A stretch of 64,000 bases of DNA, taken from the NCBI GenBank assembly GCA_014650415.1, contig BMUX01000006.1:459092-523091 (forward strand), in the 5' to 3' direction. This document shows positions 8,121 through 17,264 of this stretch, in pieces; the first letter of the stretch is position 1; the number at the start of each line of letters is the position of its first letter. Origin of the DNA: Streptomyces spiroverticillatus. GTDB taxonomy: Bacteria > Actinomycetota > Actinomycetes > Streptomycetales > Streptomycetaceae. Below the pieces are notes generated by a model. The model was not told the origin of the DNA, did no database searches, and saw only the letters and a program-made list of their open reading frames with translations. The position numbers were made by a program, and so were the translations under genes.

Positions 8121-9635
8121 GTGAGTGACCTCCCCCAGCACGACGACCAGCCCGACGACCAGGCCTTCGCGGAGATCGTCGCCGCCGAGACCGATCGCGA
8201 CCCCGACCTCGCCGTCATCGAGGCGGGCAGCCGCACCCTGCGCACCCACGGCGGCGCCCCCGCCGGCGACGCCGTGCCCACCCGCCCCGCCGACCCGGAG
8301 GTGGACAAGGCGCTGCGCGAGGTCGAGACCGAACTCGCGGGCCGCTGGGGCGAGACCAAGCTCGAACCCTCGGTGACCCGCATCGCGGCCCTCATGGACG
8401 TGCTGGGCGAGCCCCAGAAGGCGTACCCCTCGATCCACATCACCGGCACCAACGGCAAGACCAGCACCGCCCGCATGATCGAGGCCCTCTTCGGCGCCTT
8501 CGAGCTGCGCACCGGCCGCTACACCAGCCCGCACGTGCAGTCGATCACCGAGCGCATCAGCCTGGACGGCGTCCCGATCAGCGCCGAGCGCTTCGTGGAG
8601 ACGTACCAGGACATCAAGCCGTACGTCGAGATGGTCGACGCGTCGCAGGACTACCGGCTGTCCTTCTTCGAGGTCATGACGGGCATGGCGTACGCGGCCT
8701 TCGCGGACGCCCCCGTGGACGTCGCTGTCGTCGAGGTCGGCATGGGCGGCACCTGGGACGCCACCAACGTCATCGACGCCGCCGTCGCCGTCGTCACCCC
8801 GATCTCCCTGGACCACACGGACCGCCTCGGCACCACGCCCGCCGAGATCGCGACCGAGAAGTCCGGGATCATCAAGCAGGACGCCACCGTCGTCCTCGCC
8901 CAGCAGCCCGTCGACGCGGCGCAGGTCATGCTGAAGAAGGCCGTGGGCGTGGATGCCACGGTGGCCCGCGAGGGCATGGAGTTCGGTGTCGTGCACCGCG
9001 AGGTGGCGGTCGGTGGCCAGCTGGTCACCCTGCGCGGCCTCGGCGGCGAGTACGAGGAGATCTTCCTCCCCCTGCACGGCGCCCACCAGGCGCACAACGC
9101 GGCCGTCGCGCTCGCCGCCGTCGAAGCCTTCTTCGGCATCGGCGCCGACCACGCCCGCACCCTGGACATCGACACCATCCGCAAGGCCTTCGCCTCGGTG
9201 ACCTCCCCGGGCCGCATGGAGGTCGTCCGCCGCAGCCCCACCGTCGTCCTGGACGCCGCGCACAACCCCGCGGGCGCACGGGCCGCGGCCGAGGCGGTCA
9301 GCGAGGCGTTCAGCTTCAGCCGCCTGATCGGCGTCGTCGGCGCGAGCGGCGACAAGGACGTACGGGGCCTCCTGGAGGCCTTCGAGCCGATCTTCGCCGA
9401 GGTCGTCGTCACCCGTAACTCCACCCCGCGCTCCATGGACGTCGACGAACTGGCGGCCATCGCCGTCGAGGTCTTCGGCGAGGAGCGCGTCCAGGTCGAG
9501 CCCCGGCTCGACGACGCCATCGAAGAAGCCATCACCCTCGCCGAGGAAGAGGGCGAGTTCAGCGGCGGGGGAGTCCTCGTCACCGGATCGGTCATCACTG
9601 TCGGAGAGGCCCGGCTGCTGCTGGGACGGAACTGA
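8121..9635 (+). CDS. folC: Folylpolyglutamate / dihydrofolate synthase
   Basis: An ATP-dependent Mur-ligase-family enzyme adding glutamate to folates in the cytosol. Of 504 residues, the P-loop GTNGKTS is at 109-115, followed by the Mur-type central domain (SPHVQSITERI; GMGGTWDATNVID; ISLDHT) and a C-terminal domain with LDAAHNPAGARA. The N-terminus is about 60 residues longer than the usual family start and acidic, common in streptomycete annotations. The GTG start is supported by the preceding -10-like box. A DUF4233 gene follows at a 9-bp gap, so the two are probably co-transcribed. Confidence 0.95.
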   Translation: MSDLPQHDDQPDDQAFAEIVAAETDRDPDLAVIEAGSRTLRTHGGAPAGDAVPTRPADPEVDKALREVETELAGRWGETKLEPSVTRIAALMDVLGEPQKAYPSIHITGTNGKTSTARMIEALFGAFELRTGRYTSPHVQSITERISLDGVPISAERFVETYQDIKPYVEMVDASQDYRLSFFEVMTGMAYAAFADAPVDVAVVEVGMGGTWDATNVIDAAVAVVTPISLDHTDRLGTTPAEIATEKSGIIKQDATVVLAQQPVDAAQVMLKKAVGVDATVAREGMEFGVVHREVAVGGQLVTLRGLGGEYEEIFLPLHGAHQAHNAAVALAAVEAFFGIGADHARTLDIDTIRKAFASVTSPGRMEVVRRSPTVVLDAAHNPAGARAAAEAVSEAFSFSRLIGVVGASGDKDVRGLLEAFEPIFAEVVVTRNSTPRSMDVDELAAIAVEVFGEERVQVEPRLDDAIEEAITLAEEEGEFSGGGVLVTGSVITVGEARLLLGRN

Positions 9636-9644
9636 GATCCCTTT

Positions 9645-9989
9645 ATGCGTACGCTCTGTGCCTCCACCCTCATCGGCGAATTCTTCGTGATCGGCTTCGC
9701 CGGGCTGGTCGCGATGAAGTCCGAGGACCTGTCCATGGCCACCGTGTGGACGGTCTGCGGCATCGCGATGCTGCTCTCCGTCCTCCTCTGCGGAATGATC
9801 ACGCGCCCCGGCGGGCTCCAGCTCGGCTGGGTCCTCCAGGTGGGGCTCGTGGTCAGCGGCTTCTGGGTGCCGGTGATGTTCTTCCTCGGCGTCGTCTTCG
9901 GCGGCCTGTGGTGGGCGTCCATCCACTACGGCCGCAAGATCGACGAGGCGAAGGCGCGGTGGGCGGCGCAGGCGGAGGCAGAGGCCTGA
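9645..9989 (+). CDS. DUF4233-type small membrane protein
   Basis: 114 residues with four hydrophobic segments (about 8-25, 30-50, 58-75 and 76-95) and a charged C-terminus ending RWAAQAEAEA. A gene of this type conventionally sits between folC and ndk in Streptomyces. Function unknown. It begins nine bases after folC's stop, consistent with an operon. Its last codons and stop are duplicated downstream (see the repeat at 9961). Confidence 0.85.
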   Translation: MRTLCASTLIGEFFVIGFAGLVAMKSEDLSMATVWTVCGIAMLLSVLLCGMITRPGGLQLGWVLQVGLVVSGFWVPVMFFLGVVFGGLWWASIHYGRKIDEAKARWAAQAEAEA

Positions 9990-10030
9990 CCCGTCGGGCG
10001 GCGCAGGCGGAAGCGGAAGCCTGACCGGTC
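9961..10030. repeat. 35-bp tandem duplication over the stop codon of the DUF4233 gene
   Basis: GGGCGGCGCAGGCGGA starts at 9961 and again at 9996. Each 35-bp unit includes the codons for AAQAEAEA and a TGA, differing by a few substitutions. A third, degenerate stretch (GGGTCGGACGGCGGACGG) follows from 10031. The second copy stays in frame with the first, so a stop-codon loss would extend the protein by the same tail. Confidence 0.8.
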
Positions 10031-10179
10031 GGGTCGGACGGCGGACGGCAGCGGCCTGCGGGCGAGGGCAGGGGCCTGACCCCCTGGGCCTGACGGTGTG
10101 TGACAGGTCCCCCGTTCGGCCCTGTAATCTGCCCACCACCGCATCCGCACACGCGAGAAACGCACCAAGGAGCCCGCAC

Positions 10180-10593
10180 GTGACCCAGCGCACCCTCGTC
10201 CTGCTCAAGCCCGACGCCGTCCGCCGCGGACTGATCGGCGAGATCATCGGCCGCATCGAGCGCAAGGCGAACTGGACGATCTCCGCGCTGGAACTGCGCA
10301 GCCTCGACCAGGACACCCTGGAGGCGCACTACGGCGAGCACAAGGGCAAGCCGTTCTACGAGCCGCTCGTCGCCTTCATGTCGTCCGGCCCGATCGTGGC
10401 CCTGGTCGTCGAGGGCGAGCGCGTCATCGAGGGGGTACGCCAGTTGGCCGGTCCCACCGACCCGATTGCCGCACAGCCCGGCTCCATTCGGGGCGACTTC
10501 GGCACCATCGTCCGCGAGAACCTCATCCACGCCTCCGACTCCGAGGAGTCCGCGGAGCGCGAGCTGAAGCTGTTCTTCCCGGGTCTCGTCTGA
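10180..10593 (+). CDS. ndk: Nucleoside diphosphate kinase
   Basis: Transfers gamma-phosphate between nucleoside tri- and diphosphates. The 137-residue length is typical. It starts TQRTLVLLKPDAVRRG and has the active-site motif NLIHASDS with the phosphorylated His117. The GTG start is fixed by AAGGAG seven bases upstream. A TAATCT box at about 10125 may be its own -10, giving a short leader. The gene ends at a perfect hairpin. Confidence 0.97.
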   Translation: MTQRTLVLLKPDAVRRGLIGEIIGRIERKANWTISALELRSLDQDTLEAHYGEHKGKPFYEPLVAFMSSGPIVALVVEGERVIEGVRQLAGPTDPIAAQPGSIRGDFGTIVRENLIHASDSEESAERELKLFFPGLV

Positions 10594-10650
10594 CCGGAGA
10601 AACAGGTGCGCTTTCTGACTGAATGTCAGCCGAACAGCGCCGCCTACCTG

Positions 10651-10676
10651 GGGCGACCGAATTAATTCGGTCGCCC
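10651..10676 (+). terminator. Perfect palindromic terminator after ndk
   Basis: GGGCGACCGAATT / AATTCGGTCGCCC, 13-bp arms with no spacer (a TTAA loop when folded), 57 bases after the ndk stop and followed by CTTCGG. Confidence 0.8.
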
Positions 10677-10923
10677 TTCGGCATATGCACCCGATGGGAG
10701 GGAACGCATCCCCCCGACACAGCGTCACCATTGGTGAAGCGGGTATGTGTTCCGCCCACAATGGCGAAGGACCCTCGCGCGGTGACCGCACATGCGGCAC
10801 TACGATGGAAGTCACCGCGCCCACACCATCCAGCGCACCACCCACTTCGCCTACCGATACAAGCCATCGCACGCAGCAATCGGGAAGGCCCGACGCATCC
10901 TCATGGGGAAGAAGAGGGAACCA
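10677..10923 (+). promoter_or_regulatory. mreB: mreB promoter and long leader
   Basis: No gene is seen in this stretch. TACGAT at about 10801-10806 is a plausible -10, giving a leader of about 110 bases before the mreB start, and other promoters may exist upstream. GAGGGA lies four bases before the mreB ATG. Confidence 0.4.
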
Positions 10924-11943
<1,020 letters not shown>

Positions 11944-11957
11944 CGGTACGGGCACAC

Positions 11958-12035
11958 GGCGTCCGGGGCCACCTGCCGGCCACGGACGCCGCCGAAGAAT
12001 CCGCCGTACGGGGCCCGCCGTCCCGTGCGGCGGAT
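11958..12035 (+). terminator. Two consecutive hairpins between mreB and mreC
   Basis: GGCGTCCG (11958) pairs with CGGACGCC (ending 11990). A second stem of about 15 bp, ATCCGCCG to CGGCGGAT, spans 11999-12035 with two G-U pairs. They may terminate or attenuate transcription between mreB and mreC. The following AT-rich stretch (GATATACACGCATACGCATTTTT) could hold an mreC promoter. Confidence 0.55.
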
Positions 12036-12089
12036 CGTTGATATACACGCATACGCATTTTTCCGACGAGGAAGGCACGGCCGCCGCAC

Positions 12090-13109
12090 GTGAGGGACAC
12101 ACGAGAGAGCCGGCTGCTCCTGGTGCTGCTGATCGCCGTAGCGTTCGCGCTGATCACGGTCGACATCCGCGGCGGCGAACAGTCACCCGTCGACGGAGCC
12201 CGGCAGGCCGCCGCCGCCGTCTTCGGACCGGTGGAGAAGGGCGTCGCCACCGCCGTCGACCCGATCGGCAACGCGATCGGCGCCGTACGCAAATCAGGCG
12301 ACGACCACGACCAGCTCAAGGCGCTGGAGCGGGACAACCAGGAACTGAAGCTGCGCCTGGGCAGCGACGACCGCAACCAGAGCCGGGTGCGCCAGCTCGA
12401 CGGCATGCTGAAGAAGGCCGGCGCCGGACAGTACGGCATCAAGGGCGCCGAAGTCATCGCCATAGGAGCGGCCCAGGGCTTCTCCTGGACCGTCACCATC
12501 GACGTCGGCTCGGGCGACGGCATCCAGCGCGACATGACCGTCCTCAACGCGGACGGCCTCGTCGGCCGCATCACCACGGTCGGCCCCCACACCTCCACCG
12601 TGCTGCTCGCCAACGACACCAAGTTCACCGTCGGCACCCGCATGGAGAACAGCGACGAACTCGGCTTCGCCACCGGGCAGGGCGACCGCCCGCTCAGCGT
12701 CCAGTTCCTCAACGGCAAGGCCAAGGTCAAGCCCGGCGACCGCCTGGTGACCTTCGGCTCGCGCGCCGCGAAGCCCTTCGTGCCCGGCGTCCCCGTCGGC
12801 GAGGTGGTCCGCGTCGACCCCTCCGGCGGCGACCTCACCCGTACCGTCTACGTCCGTCCGTACGTCGGCTTCACCAAGCTCGACATCGTCGGCGTCGTCG
12901 TGGCCGCCCCGCGCACCGACCCCCGCGACACCGTCCTGCCGAACAAGCCCAAGCCCGCCCCCACCGTCACTGTCACCGTGACACCGAAGCCCCCCGCCGG
13001 TGAGAACAACGGCGACGGAAACGGCGCCAACAACGGTGACGGAAACGGCAACAACAACGGTGCCGGCAACAACAACGGTGCCGGCGACGGCAACGCCGAC
13101 GGCCAGTGA
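12090..13109 (+). CDS. mreC: Cell-shape protein MreC
   Basis: 339 residues: a membrane helix at about 9-25 (LLLVLLIAVAFALITV), a coiled coil at about 70-95 (DQLKALERDNQELKLRL) and the periplasmic-type double beta-barrel MreC core (SWTVTIDVGSGDGI; NADGLVGRI; FTVGTR). The C-terminal 40 residues are an unusual Asn/Gly/Asp repeat (NNGDGNG, NNNGAG). MreC links MreB to the peptidoglycan synthases outside the membrane. GTG start; mreD follows 19 bp later. Confidence 0.93.
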   Translation: MRDTRESRLLLVLLIAVAFALITVDIRGGEQSPVDGARQAAAAVFGPVEKGVATAVDPIGNAIGAVRKSGDDHDQLKALERDNQELKLRLGSDDRNQSRVRQLDGMLKKAGAGQYGIKGAEVIAIGAAQGFSWTVTIDVGSGDGIQRDMTVLNADGLVGRITTVGPHTSTVLLANDTKFTVGTRMENSDELGFATGQGDRPLSVQFLNGKAKVKPGDRLVTFGSRAAKPFVPGVPVGEVVRVDPSGGDLTRTVYVRPYVGFTKLDIVGVVVAAPRTDPRDTVLPNKPKPAPTVTVTVTPKPPAGENNGDGNGANNGDGNGNNNGAGNNNGAGDGNADGQ

Positions 13110-13128
13110 CCAGGAGCTGAAGAACCTG

Positions 13129-13794
13129 ATGCGCTTCAACCGGATTCTGCTCTCCGCCACCCTGGTGGTCGTCGCCCTGGTCGTCCAGGTCACCGTCCTC
13201 GCCAGACTCCAGCTCCCCGGCGCCGTCCCCGACCTCACCCTCCTGGTCGTCCTCGGACTCGCCTTCGTGTACGGACACGTCAGCGGCGCCCTCATCGGCT
13301 TCGCCGCGGGCCTCCTCGCCGACCTCGCCCCGCCCGCCGACCACGCCGCCGGCCGCTACGCCCTCGTGCTGTGCGTCATCGGCTACCTGGCCGGCCTCGT
13401 CAAGCCCGAGAACGGTAAACTGCGCTCCGCCACCGCACCCATGCTGGTCGTCGTCGCAGCCGCCCTCGGCTCCACCCTCCTGTACGCCGGCGTCGGTGCT
13501 CTTGTCGGCGACAGTGCCGCACGCCACGTCGGCCTCGGCGGGCTGCTGTTCACCGCAGCCCTGTACGACCTGCTCCTCGCACCCTTCGTCGTCCCCGGCA
13601 TCATGGCGCTCGCCCGCCGCGCCGAGAACGACCCCCTCTCCGAATCCTCCTCCTCCGGCTCCGACGTCTCCTCCGGCTGGCTCGCCGGAGGCACCGGACT
13701 GCGCATCGGCGAGCAGAAGGGCGGCCTGCGGCTGCGCGCCGCCCGCAGCCGCGCCCAGCGCGCCGGACGCATCAAGGGAGTGAAGCGCCTGTGA
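13129..13794 (+). CDS. mreD: Cell-shape membrane protein MreD
   Basis: 221 residues with five or six hydrophobic segments (ILLSATLVVVALVVQVTV near the N-terminus; LTLLVVLGLAFVYG; ALIGFAAGLLADL), the MreD pattern. ATG 13129 (MRFNRILLS) is chosen because the membrane protein begins there, with AGGAG twelve bases upstream. The Ser-rich and Arg-rich C-terminus (about 165-221) is probably cytoplasmic. It overlaps the next start as GTGA, so PBP2 translation is coupled. Confidence 0.9.
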   Translation: MRFNRILLSATLVVVALVVQVTVLARLQLPGAVPDLTLLVVLGLAFVYGHVSGALIGFAAGLLADLAPPADHAAGRYALVLCVIGYLAGLVKPENGKLRSATAPMLVVVAAALGSTLLYAGVGALVGDSAARHVGLGGLLFTAALYDLLLAPFVVPGIMALARRAENDPLSESSSSGSDVSSGWLAGGTGLRIGEQKGGLRLRAARSRAQRAGRIKGVKRL

Positions 13795-16013
13795 GCAACA
13801 TCCCCGAGACCGGCCGCACCCCCCGCGTCACCATCCGCCTGATCGTCCTCCAGGTGCTCGTCTTCTCCCTGCTGCTGACCCTCGGCGGACGCCTCTGGTA
13901 CCTCCAGATCCGCAACGGCCAGGAGTACACCGACGAGGCGAAGAACAACCACGTCCAGCAGGTCGTCCAGCCCGCCGTCCGCGGCTCCATCCTCGACGCC
14001 CGCGGTGTGCCCCTCGCCGACAACGAGACCAAGCTCGTCGTCTCCGCGTCCCGCACCGAGCTGATGAAGATGAAGGACGACGGCAAAGCGGTCCTCACCC
14101 GGCTCGCCGACATCCTCGACATGAAGCCCAAGGACGTCACCGACAAGGTGCGCCTGTGCGACTCCAAAACCCCCCAGCCCTGCTGGAACGGCTCGCCCTA
14201 TCAGCCGATCCCGGTCACCAACAAGGCCACCACCCAGCAGGCCCTCCAGATCCGCGAACGCGCCGAGGACTTCCCCGGCATCACCGCCGAACCCACCGCC
14301 GTACGCCGCTACGCCGCCCCCGGCAAGGCGAACACCGCACAGGTGCTCGGCTACCTCTCGCCCGTCACCGACGCCGAGATCGAGAAGGCCAAGGACAGCG
14401 ACTCCCCGTACCTGCGCTCCGACCAGGTCGGGCGCTCCGGCCTGGAGCGTACGTACGACCGTGAATTGCGCGGCAAGGCCGGCGTCACCCGCTACGAGGT
14501 CGACAACCTCGGCCGGGTCATCGGCCGCGCCAAGGCCGACAAGGCCGAGCCCGGTGCGAACGTCGTCACCAGCATCGACGCCCGTGTGCAAGCCGTCGCC
14601 GAGTACGAACTCCTCGACGCCATGAAGGAGGCCCGCAAGGCCTTCGACAAGAACACCGGCACCAACTACAAGGCCGACGCCGGTGCCGTCGTCGTCATGG
14701 AGGCCAAGACCGGCCGCGTCGTCGCGATGGCGTCCAACCCCACCTACGACCCCAACGCCTGGGTCGGCGGCATCTCCGGCAAGGACTACGCCGCCCTCAC
14801 CGGCAAGGACTCCAACTTCCCGCTGCTCAACCGCGCCATCCAGGCGCAGGCCGCCCCCGGTTCCATCTTCAAGGTGATCCCGACGACGGCCGCCGTCAAC
14901 GCCGGATACGACTTCAACGGCAGCTACCCCTGCCCCAGTTCGTACTCCATCGGCGGCCAGACCTTCACCAACTACGAGTCCAAGGGCCACGGCAACATCA
15001 CCCTCGGCGGCGCCCTCGAAGTCTCCTGCGACACCGTCTACTACGCCCTCGCGCACCAGCAGTGGCAGCGCGACGGCGGCACCAAGCCGAAGAAGAACGC
15101 CAAGGACTGGTTCTACAAAACGGCCCACCAGTTCGGTCTCGGCAAGGAGACCGGAATCGACCTCCCCAACGAGGTCTCCGGCCGGGTGCCCGACCGCCAG
15201 TGGAAGCAGCGGTTCTGGGACGCCAACAAGGACGCCTGGTGCAAGCAGGGCAAGAAGGACGGCACCTTCGTCGAGAAGATCGCCTTCGAGAACTGCATCG
15301 ACGGCAACCAGATGCGTGCCGGTGACTCCGTCAACTACTCCATCGGCCAGGGCGACACCCTCGTCACCCCCATCCAGATGGCGTCGATCTACGCGAGCAT
15401 CGCCAACGGCGGCACCGTGCACACCCCGTCCGTCGGCAAGGCCGTCATCAGCGCCGACGGCAAGAAGATCACCGAGATCAAGCCGAAGGCGCAGGGGCGG
15501 CTCCCGATGAACGCGAGCACCCACAAGTTGATAGACGAAGCCCTCGCGGGAGTCGCGACCCGGGGCACCGCCGCCTGGCGGTTCGAGAACTGGCCCCAGG
15601 ACAAGATCCCGATGCACGCCAAGACGGGTACCGCCGAGGTCTACGGCAAGCAGACGACGTCGTGGTTCGCCACGTACACCAAGGACTACTCGATCGTCAT
15701 GACGATCGCCCAGGGCGGCACCGGCTCCGGTGCCTCCGGTCCCGCCGTGCGAAAGATCTACAACGCGCTGTACGGACTCGACGAGAACGGCAAGTACGAC
15801 CCGAAGAAGGCCCTGCTGCCGCAGCCCCAGAAGGACCTCCCGAAGATCGAGGCGGACGGCTCCATCGACGCACCCGACATCAAGCCGTACGTGCCGCCGA
15901 AGAAGGAGCCCGAACCGCCGGTCGGCGTCGCGGGGCCCCCTCCCGCCAACACCGGCAACAGGGGCGGCAACCCCGGAGCACGCGGCACCGGCATCCAGAG
16001 GGTGGGTGACTGA
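13791..16013 (+). CDS. mrdA: Penicillin-binding protein 2 (class B transpeptidase)
   Basis: A 740-residue membrane-anchored D,D-transpeptidase that cross-links peptidoglycan with RodA. It has an N-terminal membrane helix at about 16-36, a PBP dimer domain with the RGSILDARG motif near residue 64, and the transpeptidase motifs SIFK (Ser358-Lys361), SCD (412-414) and KTG (611-613). An insertion in the dimer domain holds a Cys pair (LCDSKTPQPCW). The C-terminal 50 residues are Pro/Gly-rich. GTG start overlaps the mreD stop by four bases. Confidence 0.95.
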   Translation: MSNIPETGRTPRVTIRLIVLQVLVFSLLLTLGGRLWYLQIRNGQEYTDEAKNNHVQQVVQPAVRGSILDARGVPLADNETKLVVSASRTELMKMKDDGKAVLTRLADILDMKPKDVTDKVRLCDSKTPQPCWNGSPYQPIPVTNKATTQQALQIRERAEDFPGITAEPTAVRRYAAPGKANTAQVLGYLSPVTDAEIEKAKDSDSPYLRSDQVGRSGLERTYDRELRGKAGVTRYEVDNLGRVIGRAKADKAEPGANVVTSIDARVQAVAEYELLDAMKEARKAFDKNTGTNYKADAGAVVVMEAKTGRVVAMASNPTYDPNAWVGGISGKDYAALTGKDSNFPLLNRAIQAQAAPGSIFKVIPTTAAVNAGYDFNGSYPCPSSYSIGGQTFTNYESKGHGNITLGGALEVSCDTVYYALAHQQWQRDGGTKPKKNAKDWFYKTAHQFGLGKETGIDLPNEVSGRVPDRQWKQRFWDANKDAWCKQGKKDGTFVEKIAFENCIDGNQMRAGDSVNYSIGQGDTLVTPIQMASIYASIANGGTVHTPSVGKAVISADGKKITEIKPKAQGRLPMNASTHKLIDEALAGVATRGTAAWRFENWPQDKIPMHAKTGTAEVYGKQTTSWFATYTKDYSIVMTIAQGGTGSGASGPAVRKIYNALYGLDENGKYDPKKALLPQPQKDLPKIEADGSIDAPDIKPYVPPKKEPEPPVGVAGPPPANTGNRGGNPGARGTGIQRVGD

Positions 16014-16015
16014 CC

Positions 16016-17218
16016 ATGGCGGGCAGCACCCACGGCTTCTCCGTCCAGCGCTACGCACCCGAGCGCGGCGCGTTCGCGAAACTGACCGCACGCGACTCCG
16101 TCGTCCGCCGCCTCGACTGGCCGCTGCTTCTGTCGGCGCTCGCACTGTCGGGCCTCGGCGCCCTGCTGGTGTGGTCGGCGACGCGCGGCCGCGACACCCT
16201 CAACCACGGCGACCCGTACTACTTCCTCTTCCGCCACCTGATGAACACCGGCATCGGTTTCGCGCTGATGATCGGCACGATCTGGCTCGGCCACCGCACC
16301 CTGCGCGGCGCGGTGCCGATCCTCTACGGACTCTCCCTCGTCCTGGTGATCGCGGTCCTCACCCCGCTCGGCGCGACCGTCAACGGCGCGCACGCGTGGA
16401 TCGTCATCGGCGGCGGATTCTCCCTCCAGCCCTCCGAGTTCACGAAGATCACGATCATCCTGGGCATGGCGATGATGCTCGCCTCCCGGGTCGACGCGGG
16501 CGACCAGGCCAACCCGGACCACCGCACGGTGCTCAAGTCGCTGGGGCTGGCCGTCCCCCCGATCCTCGTCATCATGCTGATGCCGGACCTCGGCTCGGTC
16601 ATGGTCATCGCCATGATCATCCTGGGGGTCCTGCTGGCCTCCGGAGCCTCCAACCGGTGGATCTTCGGCCTGGTCGGCGCGGGCGTGCTGGGCGCCGTCC
16701 TGGTGGCCGTCCTCGGCCTCCTGGACGAGTACCAGATCAACCGCTTCGCCGCCTTCGCCAACCCCGACCTCGACCCCGCCGGCGTCGGCTACAACACCAA
16801 CCAGGCGCGCATCGCGATCGGCTCCGGCGGACTCACCGGCACCGGCCTCTTCAAGGGCTCCCAGACCACCGGACAGTTCGTCCCCGAACAGCAGACGGAC
16901 TTCGTCTTCACCGTCGCCGGAGAAGAACTCGGCTTCCTCGGCGCGGGAGCCATCCTGGTCCTCCTCGGCGTCGTCCTGTGGCGGGCCTGCCGCATCGCCC
17001 GCGAGACCACCGAGCTCTACGGCACGATCGTCGCCGCCGGAATCATCGCCTGGTTCGCCTTCCAGTCCTTCGAGAACATCGGCATGACGCTGGGCATCAT
17101 GCCCGTCGCCGGACTTCCGCTGCCCTTCGTCTCCTACGGCGGCTCGTCCATGTTCGCCGTGTGGGTGGCGATCGGACTCCTCCAGTCCATCCGGGTGCAG
17201 CGGCCCATAACTGCGTGA
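16016..17218 (+). CDS. rodA: SEDS glycosyltransferase RodA (Sfr-type)
   Basis: A 400-residue polytopic SEDS-family peptidoglycan polymerase with about ten membrane segments. Diagnostic motifs are NGAHAWI near residue 120, LQPSEFTK at about 137-144, FVPEQQTDFVFTVAGEELG at about 287-306 and PFVSYGGSS near the C-terminus. It is the partner of PBP2, encoded three bases upstream, and completes the mreBCD-pbp2-rodA operon. ATG start two bases after the PBP2 stop. Confidence 0.95.
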   Translation: MAGSTHGFSVQRYAPERGAFAKLTARDSVVRRLDWPLLLSALALSGLGALLVWSATRGRDTLNHGDPYYFLFRHLMNTGIGFALMIGTIWLGHRTLRGAVPILYGLSLVLVIAVLTPLGATVNGAHAWIVIGGGFSLQPSEFTKITIILGMAMMLASRVDAGDQANPDHRTVLKSLGLAVPPILVIMLMPDLGSVMVIAMIILGVLLASGASNRWIFGLVGAGVLGAVLVAVLGLLDEYQINRFAAFANPDLDPAGVGYNTNQARIAIGSGGLTGTGLFKGSQTTGQFVPEQQTDFVFTVAGEELGFLGAGAILVLLGVVLWRACRIARETTELYGTIVAAGIIAWFAFQSFENIGMTLGIMPVAGLPLPFVSYGGSSMFAVWVAIGLLQSIRVQRPITA

Positions 17219-17252
17219 CAGCACGCCTCTGTCTGGGGCTCCTCGTTCCGTC

Positions 17253-17258
17253 TAGATT
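17253..17258 (+). promoter_or_regulatory. Putative -10 box for a leaderless CYTH-CHAD mRNA
   Basis: TAGATT, six bases, then ATG at 17265. No Shine-Dalgarno is visible, so the gene would have its own promoter despite lying 46 bp after rodA. Confidence 0.5.
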
Positions 17259-17264
17259 CATGTC

